A stretch of DNA of 64,000 nucleotides, taken from contig NZ_JACVVE010000034.1 of the NCBI RefSeq assembly GCF_016648105.1, positions 1 to 64,000 on the forward strand, written 5' to 3'. The position numbers were made by a program, and so were the translations under genes. The notes below the pieces were generated by a model. The model made no database searches and had not been told where the DNA came from. It worked only from the letters and a program-made list of their open reading frames with translations. This stretch comes from Pseudomonas sp. S31. GTDB lineage: Bacteria > Pseudomonadota > Gammaproteobacteria > Pseudomonadales > Pseudomonadaceae. Positions 1 to 7,433 of this stretch are shown piece after piece. How positions within the stretch are numbered: position 1 is the first letter of the stretch; each line of letters opens with the position of its first letter.

Positions 1-45
1 GCCCCCCCTTCCTAAAGTGGCTACGTATCCAAACAGGAATCACGT

Positions 46-990
46 ATGCCCAGCCTCTCTCTCAAAGTGCACCAGGTCGAGACCTTGACCCCCAGGGTCC
101 GCCGCCTGCTGCTGGTTGGCGAGCACGCTCAGCCGCTGCCGGCCTTCACCGCCGGCGCCCACCTGGAGCTCCACGTCCCCGGCGAACGCAGCCAGCGCCG
201 CGCCTACTCCCTGGTCAACCTGCCGCACAGTGGGCACTACGAGATCGCCGTGCAACTCGAAGAAGCCGGCACCGGCGGTTCACGCTGGGTGCATTCGCTC
301 AAGGCCGGCGATCCGGTCATCGCCGAGCCGCCGCGCAACCACTTCCCCTTGCGCGATGACGCCGACCACGTGCTGTTGATCGCCGGAGGCATCGGCATCA
401 CCCCGATGCTCGGCATGGCCCGCGCTCTGCAAGCCGAGGGCAAGCCGTTCACCCTGCACTACGCTGGCCGCGATGCCGCGCACATGGCCTACCTGGAAGA
501 AGCCCGTCAGTGCGCTGACATGCACTGCTGGATCAGCGGTGGCGATCCCGCGCGTCGCTTCCCCTCTTCCGAGGTGCTGGCCAACCCCCGCCCCGGCTTG
601 CACCTGTACATCTGCGGCCCGGCCTCGATGCTCAATGCCGTGCTGGCCTGTGCCCGGCAACAGGGCTGGGCCGAAGACCACCTGCACTTCGAGCTGTTCA
701 GCGGCGCGCTGGAGGAAGCCGGCGACCAGGCCTTCGAGGTGCGCCTGCAAGCGAGCGAGCTGACCTTGCAGGTCGCCGCCGGGCAAACCGTGCTCGACGC
801 CATGCTCGATGCCGGTCTCGACCCGATGTTCGATTGCCGCCGCGGTGACTGCGGCGTGTGCGTGGCCCAGGTGCTCGAAGGCGATGCCGACCACCGGGAT
901 ATCTGCCTGTCGGCGCGTGATCGTGCCGACGGCAGCTTCTGTACCTGCGTTTCTCGCGCCAGCGGTCCGCTGCTGGTGCTCGACCTGTAA
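46..990 (+). CDS. Ferredoxin-NAD(P)H reductase component of a Rieske dioxygenase (VanB/PDR type)
   Basis: A 314-residue flavin/iron-sulfur electron-transfer protein that would pass electrons from NAD(P)H to the adjacent Rieske oxygenase. The N-terminal flavin-binding barrel carries RAYS (52-55). The nucleotide-binding domain has GGIGITP (114-120) and YICGP near 188-192. The C-terminal plant-type [2Fe-2S] domain has Cys264, Cys269, Cys272 and Cys301 in CX4CX2C...C spacing. This flavin - NAD - ferredoxin order is that of the phthalate dioxygenase reductase/VanB family. The length is normal. An AGGAA ribosome site lies at 36-41. It is the first gene of a tightly packed operon; the oxygenase alpha subunit starts 17 bp downstream. 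Family is certain, the substrate of the system is not. Confidence 0.93.
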   Translation: MPSLSLKVHQVETLTPRVRRLLLVGEHAQPLPAFTAGAHLELHVPGERSQRRAYSLVNLPHSGHYEIAVQLEEAGTGGSRWVHSLKAGDPVIAEPPRNHFPLRDDADHVLLIAGGIGITPMLGMARALQAEGKPFTLHYAGRDAAHMAYLEEARQCADMHCWISGGDPARRFPSSEVLANPRPGLHLYICGPASMLNAVLACARQQGWAEDHLHFELFSGALEEAGDQAFEVRLQASELTLQVAAGQTVLDAMLDAGLDPMFDCRRGDCGVCVAQVLEGDADHRDICLSARDRADGSFCTCVSRASGPLLVLDL

Positions 991-1007
991 ACCGCTGAGG
1001 AAAGCCC

Positions 1008-2351
1008 GTGATAACTAGCAAAGCGCCTACCAATGAGCAAATCGCTGCCTTGATCCGCGAGGACAGCGTGCACAAGAGCGTCTACACCGATCCGGTCCTG
1101 TTCAAGCTGGAGATGGAACGGATCTACGGCTATGCCTGGATCTACGTCGGCCATGAAAGCCAGGTCAAGAACCCTGGCGACTACCACACCACCCGCATCG
1201 GCGATCAGGACGTGGTGATGGTTCGCGGTGCCGATCGCCAGGTCAACGTGCTCTACAACCGCTGCCCGCACAAGGGCGCCAAGCTGGTCGCCGATGGCGA
1301 TGGCAGCGTCGGCAAGTTCTTCCGCTGCCCGTACCATGCGTGGACCTTCAAGCTCGACGGCCAGCACCTGTCGGCGCCGCTCAAAAGCGGTTTCGAAGGC
1401 ACCTGCTACGACCCCAAGCATGCCGATTTCTCGATGGTCAGCCTGGCGCGGGTGGAAACCTATCGCGGTTTCGTGTTCGCCAGCCAGGCTGCCCACGGCC
1501 CGGACCTTAAGAGCTTCCTGGGCGGTGTGATCACCTCCATCGACAACCTCTGCGACCGCTCGCCGGTGGGCGAAGTGGAAGTGGCCGGTGGCATCTTCCG
1601 GGTGCAGCAGCGCTCGAACTGGAAGGTGTTCTACGAAAACCTGCACGACACCATGCACGCCCGTGTCACCCACGAGTCGTCGGTGGACGCCGCCCGTGAC
1701 GAAGCCCAGGCCATTGGCGAGATGCCATTCGAACTGCTGATCATGGACGGCAACGGCGAACCCTACGACTTCTGGGAAAAGCTCGAACTACGCGCCTATC
1801 ACAACGGCCACGGCTACATGGAGGCGATCTTCGACCCTGCTGCGGCCGAACGCGATGAAGTGTCCCGCGCGCACTTCGAGTGCCTCAGCCAGGCCTACGG
1901 CGAAGGCCGAGCCCGCGAGATCCTCGGCATGAACCGCCATAACACGGTGATCTACGGCAGTGGCTCGCCGCACACGGTGTTCATGCAGTTCCGCGTGATC
2001 CGCCCAATCGCCGTCGACAAGACCCTGGTCGAGATCCAGACCTTCCGCTGCAAGGGCGCCCCTGACGCCGTGTTCGATCGCGCCCTGACCTACGCCAACG
2101 TGATCAACTCGCCGTCCTCCAACGTGATGCCCGACGACGTCGAAGTCTACGCCCGCTGCCAGGAGGGCAACATGACCCGCGGTGGCGACTGGATCAGCAT
2201 GCACCGCTACGTCGGCACCGACCTCACCCTGGAAGATGGCGCCATCTCTACCAATGGCACCAGCGAACTGCCGATGCGCAACCAGTTCGCCGCCTGGAAG
2301 CACTTCATGACCGCCACCCTGATCGCCAAGGAGAGCACCCATGCTGCTTGA
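1008..2351 (+). CDS. Rieske aromatic ring-hydroxylating dioxygenase, alpha (catalytic) subunit
   Basis: A 447-residue terminal oxygenase alpha subunit. The Rieske [2Fe-2S] ligands are visible as Cys86-X-His88 and Cys107-X2-His110. The mononuclear iron site has the DX2HX4H pattern at Asp214, His217 and His222, where the Asp matches the residue that bridges the two metal centres in naphthalene dioxygenase. The start is GTG, preceded by GAGGA at 997-1001. With the beta subunit and the upstream reductase it forms a two-component dioxygenase (no separate ferredoxin gene). It should insert O2 into an aromatic ring, giving a cis-diol that the SDR encoded downstream could oxidise. The substrate cannot be read from the sequence; an aromatic acid is plausible. 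Confidence 0.93.
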   Translation: MITSKAPTNEQIAALIREDSVHKSVYTDPVLFKLEMERIYGYAWIYVGHESQVKNPGDYHTTRIGDQDVVMVRGADRQVNVLYNRCPHKGAKLVADGDGSVGKFFRCPYHAWTFKLDGQHLSAPLKSGFEGTCYDPKHADFSMVSLARVETYRGFVFASQAAHGPDLKSFLGGVITSIDNLCDRSPVGEVEVAGGIFRVQQRSNWKVFYENLHDTMHARVTHESSVDAARDEAQAIGEMPFELLIMDGNGEPYDFWEKLELRAYHNGHGYMEAIFDPAAAERDEVSRAHFECLSQAYGEGRAREILGMNRHNTVIYGSGSPHTVFMQFRVIRPIAVDKTLVEIQTFRCKGAPDAVFDRALTYANVINSPSSNVMPDDVEVYARCQEGNMTRGGDWISMHRYVGTDLTLEDGAISTNGTSELPMRNQFAAWKHFMTATLIAKESTHAA

Positions 2352-2874
2352 CCGCAAAATCGACGTCGACACCCGTTCGCTCACCCCGGCCAAGGTGCCC
2401 GCCGAAACCTTGCGCGAGCTCGAGCAGTTCCTCTACCGCGAAGCGCGGCTGCTCGATGAGCGACGCTTCTGGGAGTGGGACAAGCTGTTCACCGACACCG
2501 GCATGTACTGGGTGCCGCAAAAGCACGACCAGGACAACCCGTTCGACCATATTTCGCTGTTCTGGGAAAACCGCATGCTCCGCGAGGTGCGTATCCGCCG
2601 GGTGGAGAACGCGCGCAACTGGTCGCAGCAACCCCAGACCCAGACTGCCCACCTGGTCGGCAACGTCATGGTCGAAGGCCTGGATGCCCAAGGCCTGTTG
2701 GTGGTCAGTGCAACCTTCCAGGCCAGCGAATGGCGCCTCGAGCAACGTCAGTTGGCCGGGCGCTACACCTACAAGCTGGCCGCGCAGGAGGCCGGCGGCT
2801 GGAAGATCCAGCTCAAGCGGGTCGACCTGATCAACTGCAACGACGTGTTCGCCAACCTGGAGGTGTTCGTCTGA
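2341..2874 (+). CDS. Ring-hydroxylating dioxygenase beta subunit
   Basis: A 177-residue protein of the small-subunit family (SnoaL/NTF2 cone fold) that packs against the alpha subunit in alpha3beta3 oxygenases. Typical features are the N-terminal helix with FLYREARLLDERRFWEW (about 31-47) and the C-terminal KRVDLINC strand. The length is the usual 160-190 residues. Its ATG overlaps the alpha-subunit end by 11 bp and has AAGGAG at 2328-2333, which indicates translational coupling. It has no catalytic residues of its own. Together with the alpha subunit it makes this a group II/III style oxygenase rather than an alpha-only enzyme. Confidence 0.92.
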   Translation: MLLDRKIDVDTRSLTPAKVPAETLRELEQFLYREARLLDERRFWEWDKLFTDTGMYWVPQKHDQDNPFDHISLFWENRMLREVRIRRVENARNWSQQPQTQTAHLVGNVMVEGLDAQGLLVVSATFQASEWRLEQRQLAGRYTYKLAAQEAGGWKIQLKRVDLINCNDVFANLEVFV

Positions 2875-3473
2875 TGCCGGCGCCCGTGGTCATTGCCCTG
2901 CACTACCAGAACGATGTGCTGCACCCGGACGGCAAGATCCGCGTCGGCCTGGGCGCCGAGGACAGCGCGCGCAACGCGCTGCTGGACGCCGCAGGGCGAC
3001 TGCTGGGCGGTGCCAGGGCGCGGCGTTGGCCGATCGTCCATGTGCGGGTGGCCTTTCGCTCCGACTACGCCGACCTGCTGCAGAACGCGCCGATCCTGCG
3101 CAACGTCGCGGCCATCGGTGCGGTGCAGGAAGGCAGTTGGGGCGCCGAGTTCTTCAGCGACCTGGCGCCGCTGGCGAGCAGCAACGAGTTCAGCGTCACC
3201 CACCAGCGCATCAATGCGTTCTACGGTTCGCCACTGGAACACCTGGTGCGCCAGTTCGACACCCGGCGCCTGCTGATCGCCGGTGTCGCCACCCATTCGG
3301 TGGTGGAAAGCACGGTGCGCCACGCGGTTGACTGCGGCTTCGAGGTCACCGTTGCCGCCGATGCCTGCGCCTGCGCAGATCCCGCCGCGCACAGCGCATC
3401 GCTGGCGAGCATGGCGCTGATCGCACGGGTCTGCGAGGTGAACCAGGCCCTGGAAGCGGAGGATGCAGCATGA
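2874..3473 (+). CDS. Isochorismatase-fold (cysteine hydrolase superfamily) protein lacking the catalytic triad
   Basis: A 199-residue protein with the overall isochorismatase/nicotinamidase pattern: an N-terminal strand with YQND (11-14), an RINAFYGSPL segment (112-121) and an AGVATHSVVEST loop (136-147). In active members these positions hold Asp (before MQND), Lys (in the K-x-R-x-x-AF motif) and the nucleophilic Cys (AT-x-x-CV). Here they read His10, His110 and Val143, so all three are changed while the scaffold motifs remain. It may be a non-hydrolytic binding protein, a differently catalysing enzyme, or decayed. Its start overlaps the beta-subunit stop (TGATG) and its stop overlaps the SDR start (ATGA), so it is embedded in the operon and under translational coupling. 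A larger in-frame extension upstream has no ribosome site. Confidence 0.82.
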   Translation: MPAPVVIALHYQNDVLHPDGKIRVGLGAEDSARNALLDAAGRLLGGARARRWPIVHVRVAFRSDYADLLQNAPILRNVAAIGAVQEGSWGAEFFSDLAPLASSNEFSVTHQRINAFYGSPLEHLVRQFDTRRLLIAGVATHSVVESTVRHAVDCGFEVTVAADACACADPAAHSASLASMALIARVCEVNQALEAEDAA

Positions 3474-4264
3474 TACTCGAAGGAAAAGTCGCCATCGTCA
3501 CCGGCAGTACCCAGGGCCTCGGCCTGGACATCGCGCGCCAGTTGCTGGCGGTGGGTGCCCGGGTGATGTTGGTGGGGCGCAACGCCGGCAATGGCCAGGC
3601 GCTGGCCGAGCAGTTGGGCGAGCACTGCGCCTTCAGCGCCTGCGACGTGGAGCGTGACGAGGACATCCAGCACTGCATCGAGACGACCCTGGAACGCTTC
3701 GGGCGCCTCGACATCCTGGTCAACAACGCCTGCCTGTACGCCGACCAGGGCCTGGCATCCAGCCGCGCGCAGTGGTTGCAGACGCTGAACGTGAACCTGG
3801 TGTCGGCGGCCATCTTCACCCAACAGGCGGCGCAACACTTGCCGACTGACGGCGTGGTGATCAACATCGGCAGCACCGGTGGCAAGTTTGGCGCCGCCGG
3901 GCGTGCCCTGTACCCTGCGTCCAAGGCCGGCATCCTGCAGCTCACCAAGAACCTCGCGGTGAGCCTGGCGCCACAGGGCATTCGCGTGCTCAGCGTGTCG
4001 CCGGCCTGGACCTGGTCGCCCAGCGTGGCCGAGTTCAGCGGCAACGATCGCGACCTTGCCGACCGCGTCGGCGCGCCCTTCCACCCGTTGGGCCGGGTCG
4101 GCCGTGGCGAGGAAGTCGGCAATGTGGTGGCATTCCTCTGCTCTGCGGGGGCCAGCTGGATGACCGGCATCGACGTGCCGGTGGACGGTGGTTTCTCTAT
4201 CCTTGGGCCCGACCGGGGTGTCTCGCCCCGGGTGTGGTTCCAGCAATACCGCGACAGCCAATAA
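3470..4264 (+). CDS. SDR-family dehydrogenase (candidate cis-diol dehydrogenase of the dioxygenase pathway)
   Basis: A 264-residue classical short-chain dehydrogenase. It has the nucleotide motif TGSTQGLG (11-18), NNA near residue 83, an active-site Ser in the INIGSTGG segment and the catalytic YPASK tetrad motif. The length is slightly longer than usual (about 250) because of a C-terminal tail. The start codon overlaps the stop of the preceding gene (ATGA). Lying directly behind a Rieske dioxygenase, it is the natural candidate for oxidising the cis-dihydrodiol to a catechol or hydroxy-acid, but this is inferred from position. Other SDR roles are possible. Confidence 0.9.
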   Translation: MILEGKVAIVTGSTQGLGLDIARQLLAVGARVMLVGRNAGNGQALAEQLGEHCAFSACDVERDEDIQHCIETTLERFGRLDILVNNACLYADQGLASSRAQWLQTLNVNLVSAAIFTQQAAQHLPTDGVVINIGSTGGKFGAAGRALYPASKAGILQLTKNLAVSLAPQGIRVLSVSPAWTWSPSVAEFSGNDRDLADRVGAPFHPLGRVGRGEEVGNVVAFLCSAGASWMTGIDVPVDGGFSILGPDRGVSPRVWFQQYRDSQ

Positions 4265-4290
4265 TTCCTACAATCGATGAGGTAGCAGCA

Positions 4291-5523
4291 ATGGGCAGGA
4301 CGATTCAGATACAGGCACTGGACAGCAGCGCGACCTTCAGCGGTTACCTCGCGGTACCCGCCAGCGGCAAGGGCCCTGGCGTGGTCATCGGCCAGGAGAT
4401 CTTCGGCGTCAATGCCAACATGCGTGCCGTGGCCGATTTCTATGCCGAGGAAGGCTACGTGGCGTTGGTGCCCGACCTGTTCTGGCGCCTGCAACCGGGC
4501 CTCGAACTGGGCTACACCGAGGCCGACTTCAAGGTAGCCATCGACCTGTTCCAGCGTCTGGACGTCGACCTCGCCGTGCAGGACATCGACGCCAGCTTGG
4601 CTGCCCTGCGGGCGCTGCCCGAGGTACAAGGCGAGCGCCAGGGCTACGTCGGCTTCTGCATGGGCGGCAAGCTCGCCTGGCTGACCGCCACCCGCACCCA
4701 GGCTGCCTGCTCGGTGGGCTACTACGGCATGGGTATCGAGCACCTGCTGCACGAATCGGAGAACCTCAAGGGGCGCTTCGTGCTGCACATGGCCGAGAAC
4801 GACGCGTACTGCGACGCAGCGGCGCGCGCGCAACTGACCCAGCACCTGGACGGCAACGACAAGGTCGAGCTGTACCTGTACCCCGGCGCCGACCACGCTT
4901 TCGCACGCGCCGGCAGCGAGCATTTCGACAAGTCCGCGTCGCTGATGGCCCACGAGCGCAGCATCGCCGCGCTCAAGCGTGAAATCGGCCCGCACTTCAA
5001 CCTGTCGGCGCTCTGGGAAGAACACATCAAGCACGAGTTCGACACCCGCGACGTGCCGGCGACCATGGCGACGATGGTCGCGCAGCCCTACGTCAACCAC
5101 ATCCCGACCATGACCGGTGGCGTCGGCGCCGAAGAGTTGAGCCGCTTCTACCAGCACCATTTCGTCCACGGCAACCCGCCGGACATGAAACTGATCCCGA
5201 TCTCCCGCACCATTGGCGCACTGCAGATCGTCGACGAGTTCATCCTGTGCTTCACCCACACGACCGAGATCGACTGGCTGCTGCCCAACGTCGCGCCGAC
5301 CGGCAAAGCCGTGGAAATTCCGATGATCGGGGTGGTCAAGTTCCGCGGCGACAAGCTTTACCACGAGCATATCTACTGGGACCAAGCCAGCGTGCTGGTG
5401 CAGATCGGCCTGCTCGACCCCGAAGGGTTGCCGGTCGCGGGTGTGGAGACGGCACGCAAGCTGCTGGATGAAGGCCTGCCTTCCAATAGCCTGATGCAAC
5501 GCTGGAGCGATAGCGCCCGCTGA
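4291..5523 (+). CDS. Dienelactone hydrolase fused to a C-terminal SnoaL/ester-cyclase-like domain
   Basis: A 410-residue two-domain protein. Residues 1-235 are a dienelactone hydrolase (carboxymethylenebutenolidase) with the complete catalytic set: Glu36 in GQEIFG, nucleophile Cys123 in GFCMGG, Asp171 and His202 in GADHAF. These positions coincide with the classical Pseudomonas clcD-type enzyme. Residues about 243-405 form a second domain resembling SnoaL/NTF2 polyketide-cyclase folds, with repeated histidines near YQHHFVHG. The start chosen is ATG 4291 with GATGAGG at 4276-4282; an upstream GTG in frame lies inside the previous gene and has no ribosome site. It closes the operon. A role in lactone hydrolysis after ring cleavage is likely, although no ring-cleavage dioxygenase is present here. 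Confidence 0.88.
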   Translation: MGRTIQIQALDSSATFSGYLAVPASGKGPGVVIGQEIFGVNANMRAVADFYAEEGYVALVPDLFWRLQPGLELGYTEADFKVAIDLFQRLDVDLAVQDIDASLAALRALPEVQGERQGYVGFCMGGKLAWLTATRTQAACSVGYYGMGIEHLLHESENLKGRFVLHMAENDAYCDAAARAQLTQHLDGNDKVELYLYPGADHAFARAGSEHFDKSASLMAHERSIAALKREIGPHFNLSALWEEHIKHEFDTRDVPATMATMVAQPYVNHIPTMTGGVGAEELSRFYQHHFVHGNPPDMKLIPISRTIGALQIVDEFILCFTHTTEIDWLLPNVAPTGKAVEIPMIGVVKFRGDKLYHEHIYWDQASVLVQIGLLDPEGLPVAGVETARKLLDEGLPSNSLMQRWSDSAR

Positions 5524-5564
5524 CGGGCCAGTCGTCCTGATACCGAGTACGCTATCTCTGTGTC

Positions 5565-5609
5565 TGTGCCTACCTCTTCGCGGGCTTGTCCCGCGAAGAG
5601 GCAGGCACA
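5565..5609. repeat. REP-type palindrome / possible terminator
   Basis: Inverted repeat with 20-bp arms (19 of 20 matching) around a CTTGT loop; the core is GCGGG-CTTGT-CCCGC. It lies 42 bp after the end of the dioxygenase operon and could act as its transcription end, although there is no T-run. Similar cores recur at 8170, 24981, 29615, 41201, 48384 and 56702. Confidence 0.8.
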
Positions 5610-5611
5610 GG

Positions 5612-5641
5612 TTGACGAACCGCTCGCATCCTGCGCATTAT
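5612..5641 (+). promoter_or_regulatory. Putative sigma-70 promoter for the dapA-paralogue leader
   Basis: TTGACG (5612-5617) and CATTAT (5636-5641) separated by 18 bp, placing a start near 5648 and leaving about 240 nt of untranslated leader before the dapA-like gene. The match is reasonable but unproven. Confidence 0.45.
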
Positions 5642-5669
5642 CCGGTGACAGATTTTTAACGGATCCACC

Positions 5670-5774
5670 ATGATTCTTCTTGCCGACACCACGCTGACTG
5701 CCCCGGGCCTCCCTGCCCCGGCATGTGCATGCGTGTCCGTTGCCAAGAAATCCAAGAAACAGTCGCTCATTTGA
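5670..5774 (+). CDS. Possible 34-residue leader peptide upstream of the dapA paralogue
   Basis: A short frame starting ATG at 5670 with a weak GGA six bases upstream and ending TGA 5772-5774. The peptide is alanine/proline-rich and then has four lysine codons clustered as AKKSKKQ just before the stop. A long imperfect hairpin begins a few bases after the stop (5779-5820), and the dapA-like gene follows at 5889. Lysine is the end product of the DapA pathway, so the layout recalls an amino-acid attenuator. There is no T-run after the hairpin, so control at translation or by another mechanism would be needed. The frame may also be chance; no homologue is recognised. Confidence 0.35.
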   Translation: MILLADTTLTAPGLPAPACACVSVAKKSKKQSLI

Positions 5775-5778
5775 CCGG

Positions 5779-5820
5779 GGCGCTGTCCCGTCAGATGAGC
5801 TGACAGGACAAGATAGCGCC
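5779..5820 (+). promoter_or_regulatory. Leader RNA hairpin upstream of the dapA paralogue
   Basis: Three nested complementary blocks: GGCGCT with AGCGCC, GTCC with GGAC, and GTCAG with CTGAC around an ATGAG loop. Together they form a stable imperfect stem in the 5' leader between the putative leader peptide and the ribosome site at 5876-5882. The stretch 5524-5888 otherwise holds only the REP palindrome, the putative promoter and the short frame listed separately. Confidence 0.5.
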
Positions 5821-5888
5821 AGGTCTCCCCCGCTCGCTTCCCTTCTCTCCTCTGACGTCGACCAATCGGTCTGCCTGAGGAGTAATGC

Positions 5889-6755
5889 ATGTCTGATTTT
5901 CGCGGTATCTGGGTTGCACTGGCCACGCCATTTCGTTCGGCACGCGTCGATTTCCAAGCCCTGCAGAGCCTGGTTAAAAAGCTTCTGGACGACGGTGTGA
6001 AGGGCCTTGTCGTGTGCGGCACGACAGGCGAAGCCGCTGCAATGAGCAAGGACGAGCAGCTCCAGGTTCTGGATGCCGTGTTGGCGTGGGTGCGGCCGGA
6101 TCAGGTGATCATGGGCGTTGCGGGCAACAACCTGGCCGAGTTGCTGGCCTTCCAGCAGAAGGTCCAGAGCCGCGACATCGCTGGCGTGCTGGTGCCTGCA
6201 CCCTACTACATCCGGCCATCGCAGGCGGGCCTGGAAGCGTTCTTCCAGGCAGTCGCCGATGCCTCGTCGGTGCCGGTGGTGCTCTACGACATCCCGTATC
6301 GCACCGGCGTGCGCATCGAGCGGGAAACCCTGCGACGTATCGTGCGCCACCCGAACATCGCTGCGGTGAAGGACTGCAGCGGCGATGTCGAGACGACCCT
6401 GGCGCTGATCAATGACGGGCAGGTCGAGGTGCTGACCGGTGAAGACATCAATATCCTCACCCACCTGGCCCTGGGCGGCGCCGGTGCGATCTCTGCCTCG
6501 GCCCATGTGCGTGCGGATCTCTACGTGCAGTTGATGAAAGCGATGGACGACGGTGATCTCGCCGCTGGGCGTGCTGCGTTCAATCGACTGCTGCCGTGGA
6601 TCCAGATCGCGTTCGCCGAGCCCAATCCGGCTGTGGTGAAGGCTGCGCTTGGGGAAATGGGGCTGATGGCCGACGAGCTGCGTGAGCCGATGCAAGCGTG
6701 TACGGCGACGACGTTGGCGCGGCTGCGTGGGGTGCTGGAGGGGGTGCTGGCTTAG
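5889..6755 (+). CDS. dapA: 4-hydroxy-tetrahydrodipicolinate synthase (DapA) paralogue
   Basis: A 288-residue member of the class I aldolase DHDPS/NAL family, which condenses pyruvate with aspartate semialdehyde in the first committed step of the lysine/diaminopimelate pathway. Visible signatures are GTTGE for the carboxylate-binding loop, PAPYYIRPSQ, the YDIPYRTG segment carrying the catalytic Tyr and the Arg that binds the substrate carboxylate, and the Schiff-base Lys in AAVKDCSGD. The retained Arg favours true DHDPS over N-acetylneuraminate or KDG aldolases. The length is typical (290-295). A TGAGGAG ribosome site is at 5876-5882. It stands alone rather than in the usual dapA-nlpB setting, so it is probably a second copy. 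Other aldolase substrates cannot be excluded. Confidence 0.85.
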   Translation: MSDFRGIWVALATPFRSARVDFQALQSLVKKLLDDGVKGLVVCGTTGEAAAMSKDEQLQVLDAVLAWVRPDQVIMGVAGNNLAELLAFQQKVQSRDIAGVLVPAPYYIRPSQAGLEAFFQAVADASSVPVVLYDIPYRTGVRIERETLRRIVRHPNIAAVKDCSGDVETTLALINDGQVEVLTGEDINILTHLALGGAGAISASAHVRADLYVQLMKAMDDGDLAAGRAAFNRLLPWIQIAFAEPNPAVVKAALGEMGLMADELREPMQACTATTLARLRGVLEGVLA

Positions 6756-6854
6756 GCGCCAGCGCTTCGGGGCGCCTGGGCCGGCCGTTGCGCTTGATGG
6801 CGACGGCCGATCTGCCGATAATCCCGCTCCCTTTATCTCACGCAAGGATTCGCC

Positions 6855-7400
6855 GTGAAGAAGCTTTACCTGGCCCTGCCATTCTGCGCGCTGCTGTTGC
6901 AAGGCTGTGGCGTGACCATGGCCCGCTACGAGCCCAACTACCAGAACGTCCAGCAACTCAAGCAAAATGCGCCGCTGCAGCCTGTGCGCGACACTCAGGT
7001 AACTGCAGACCCTGGACAGGGCTCGCTGATGGTGCGCCTGAACCCGATTTCCTCACCCGAGGGCAGTGTCCCCCTGCACATCCAGGCGGCGATCAACGAT
7101 GAACTGCGCCATGCCGGGTTGCTTGACCCGGGTGCCGACCGCCAGTTGCAGATCCAACTGGTGAAGAGCCAGCTCAACACTGGTGTGATCAATGGCCATG
7201 GCGAGCTGGCGGCGCGTTTCATCCTGCGCAAGGGTGACCAGGTCGTTTACGAGACCACGAAGAATGTGGAGCGTGACTGGGATAGCAGTTTCTTTGGCCC
7301 GATCGCGATTCCTGCAGCCGCCAACAACTACAACCCCATGCTGCAGGCTTTGCTGAAGAGCCTGTACAGCGACCCGCAATTCGTTCAAGCCTTGAAGTAA
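6855..7400 (+). CDS. Predicted lipoprotein of unknown function
   Basis: A 181-residue protein with a lipoprotein signal: charged MKK start, hydrophobic core and lipobox LLQGC ending at Cys18. The mature part is mixed alpha/beta with a conserved-looking region rich in short strands (residues 60-160). This type of small envelope lipoprotein is common in Pseudomonas but I cannot name it. CAAGGA lies at 6844-6849. It faces another lipoprotein gene of similar size across a shared hairpin terminator, and both may serve the cell envelope, but no role is demonstrated. Confidence 0.8.
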   Translation: MKKLYLALPFCALLLQGCGVTMARYEPNYQNVQQLKQNAPLQPVRDTQVTADPGQGSLMVRLNPISSPEGSVPLHIQAAINDELRHAGLLDPGADRQLQIQLVKSQLNTGVINGHGELAARFILRKGDQVVYETTKNVERDWDSSFFGPIAIPAAANNYNPMLQALLKSLYSDPQFVQALK

Positions 7401-7406
7401 AAGTAG

Positions 7407-7427
7407 AGCCGCGAATGCGGCTCTTTT
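7407..7427. terminator. Bidirectional rho-independent terminator
   Basis: GAGCCGC - GAAT - GCGGCTC stem followed by TTTTT on the + strand. It sits between two convergent lipoprotein genes (ending at 7400 and 7434). Confidence 0.8.
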
Positions 7428-7433
7428 TACACG

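Noticed and set aside
3346..5499. 717-codon minus-strand frame opposite the dioxygenase operon
   Set aside because: Antisense to the SDR and dienelactone hydrolase genes, which have full catalytic motifs; it has no ribosome site or domain.
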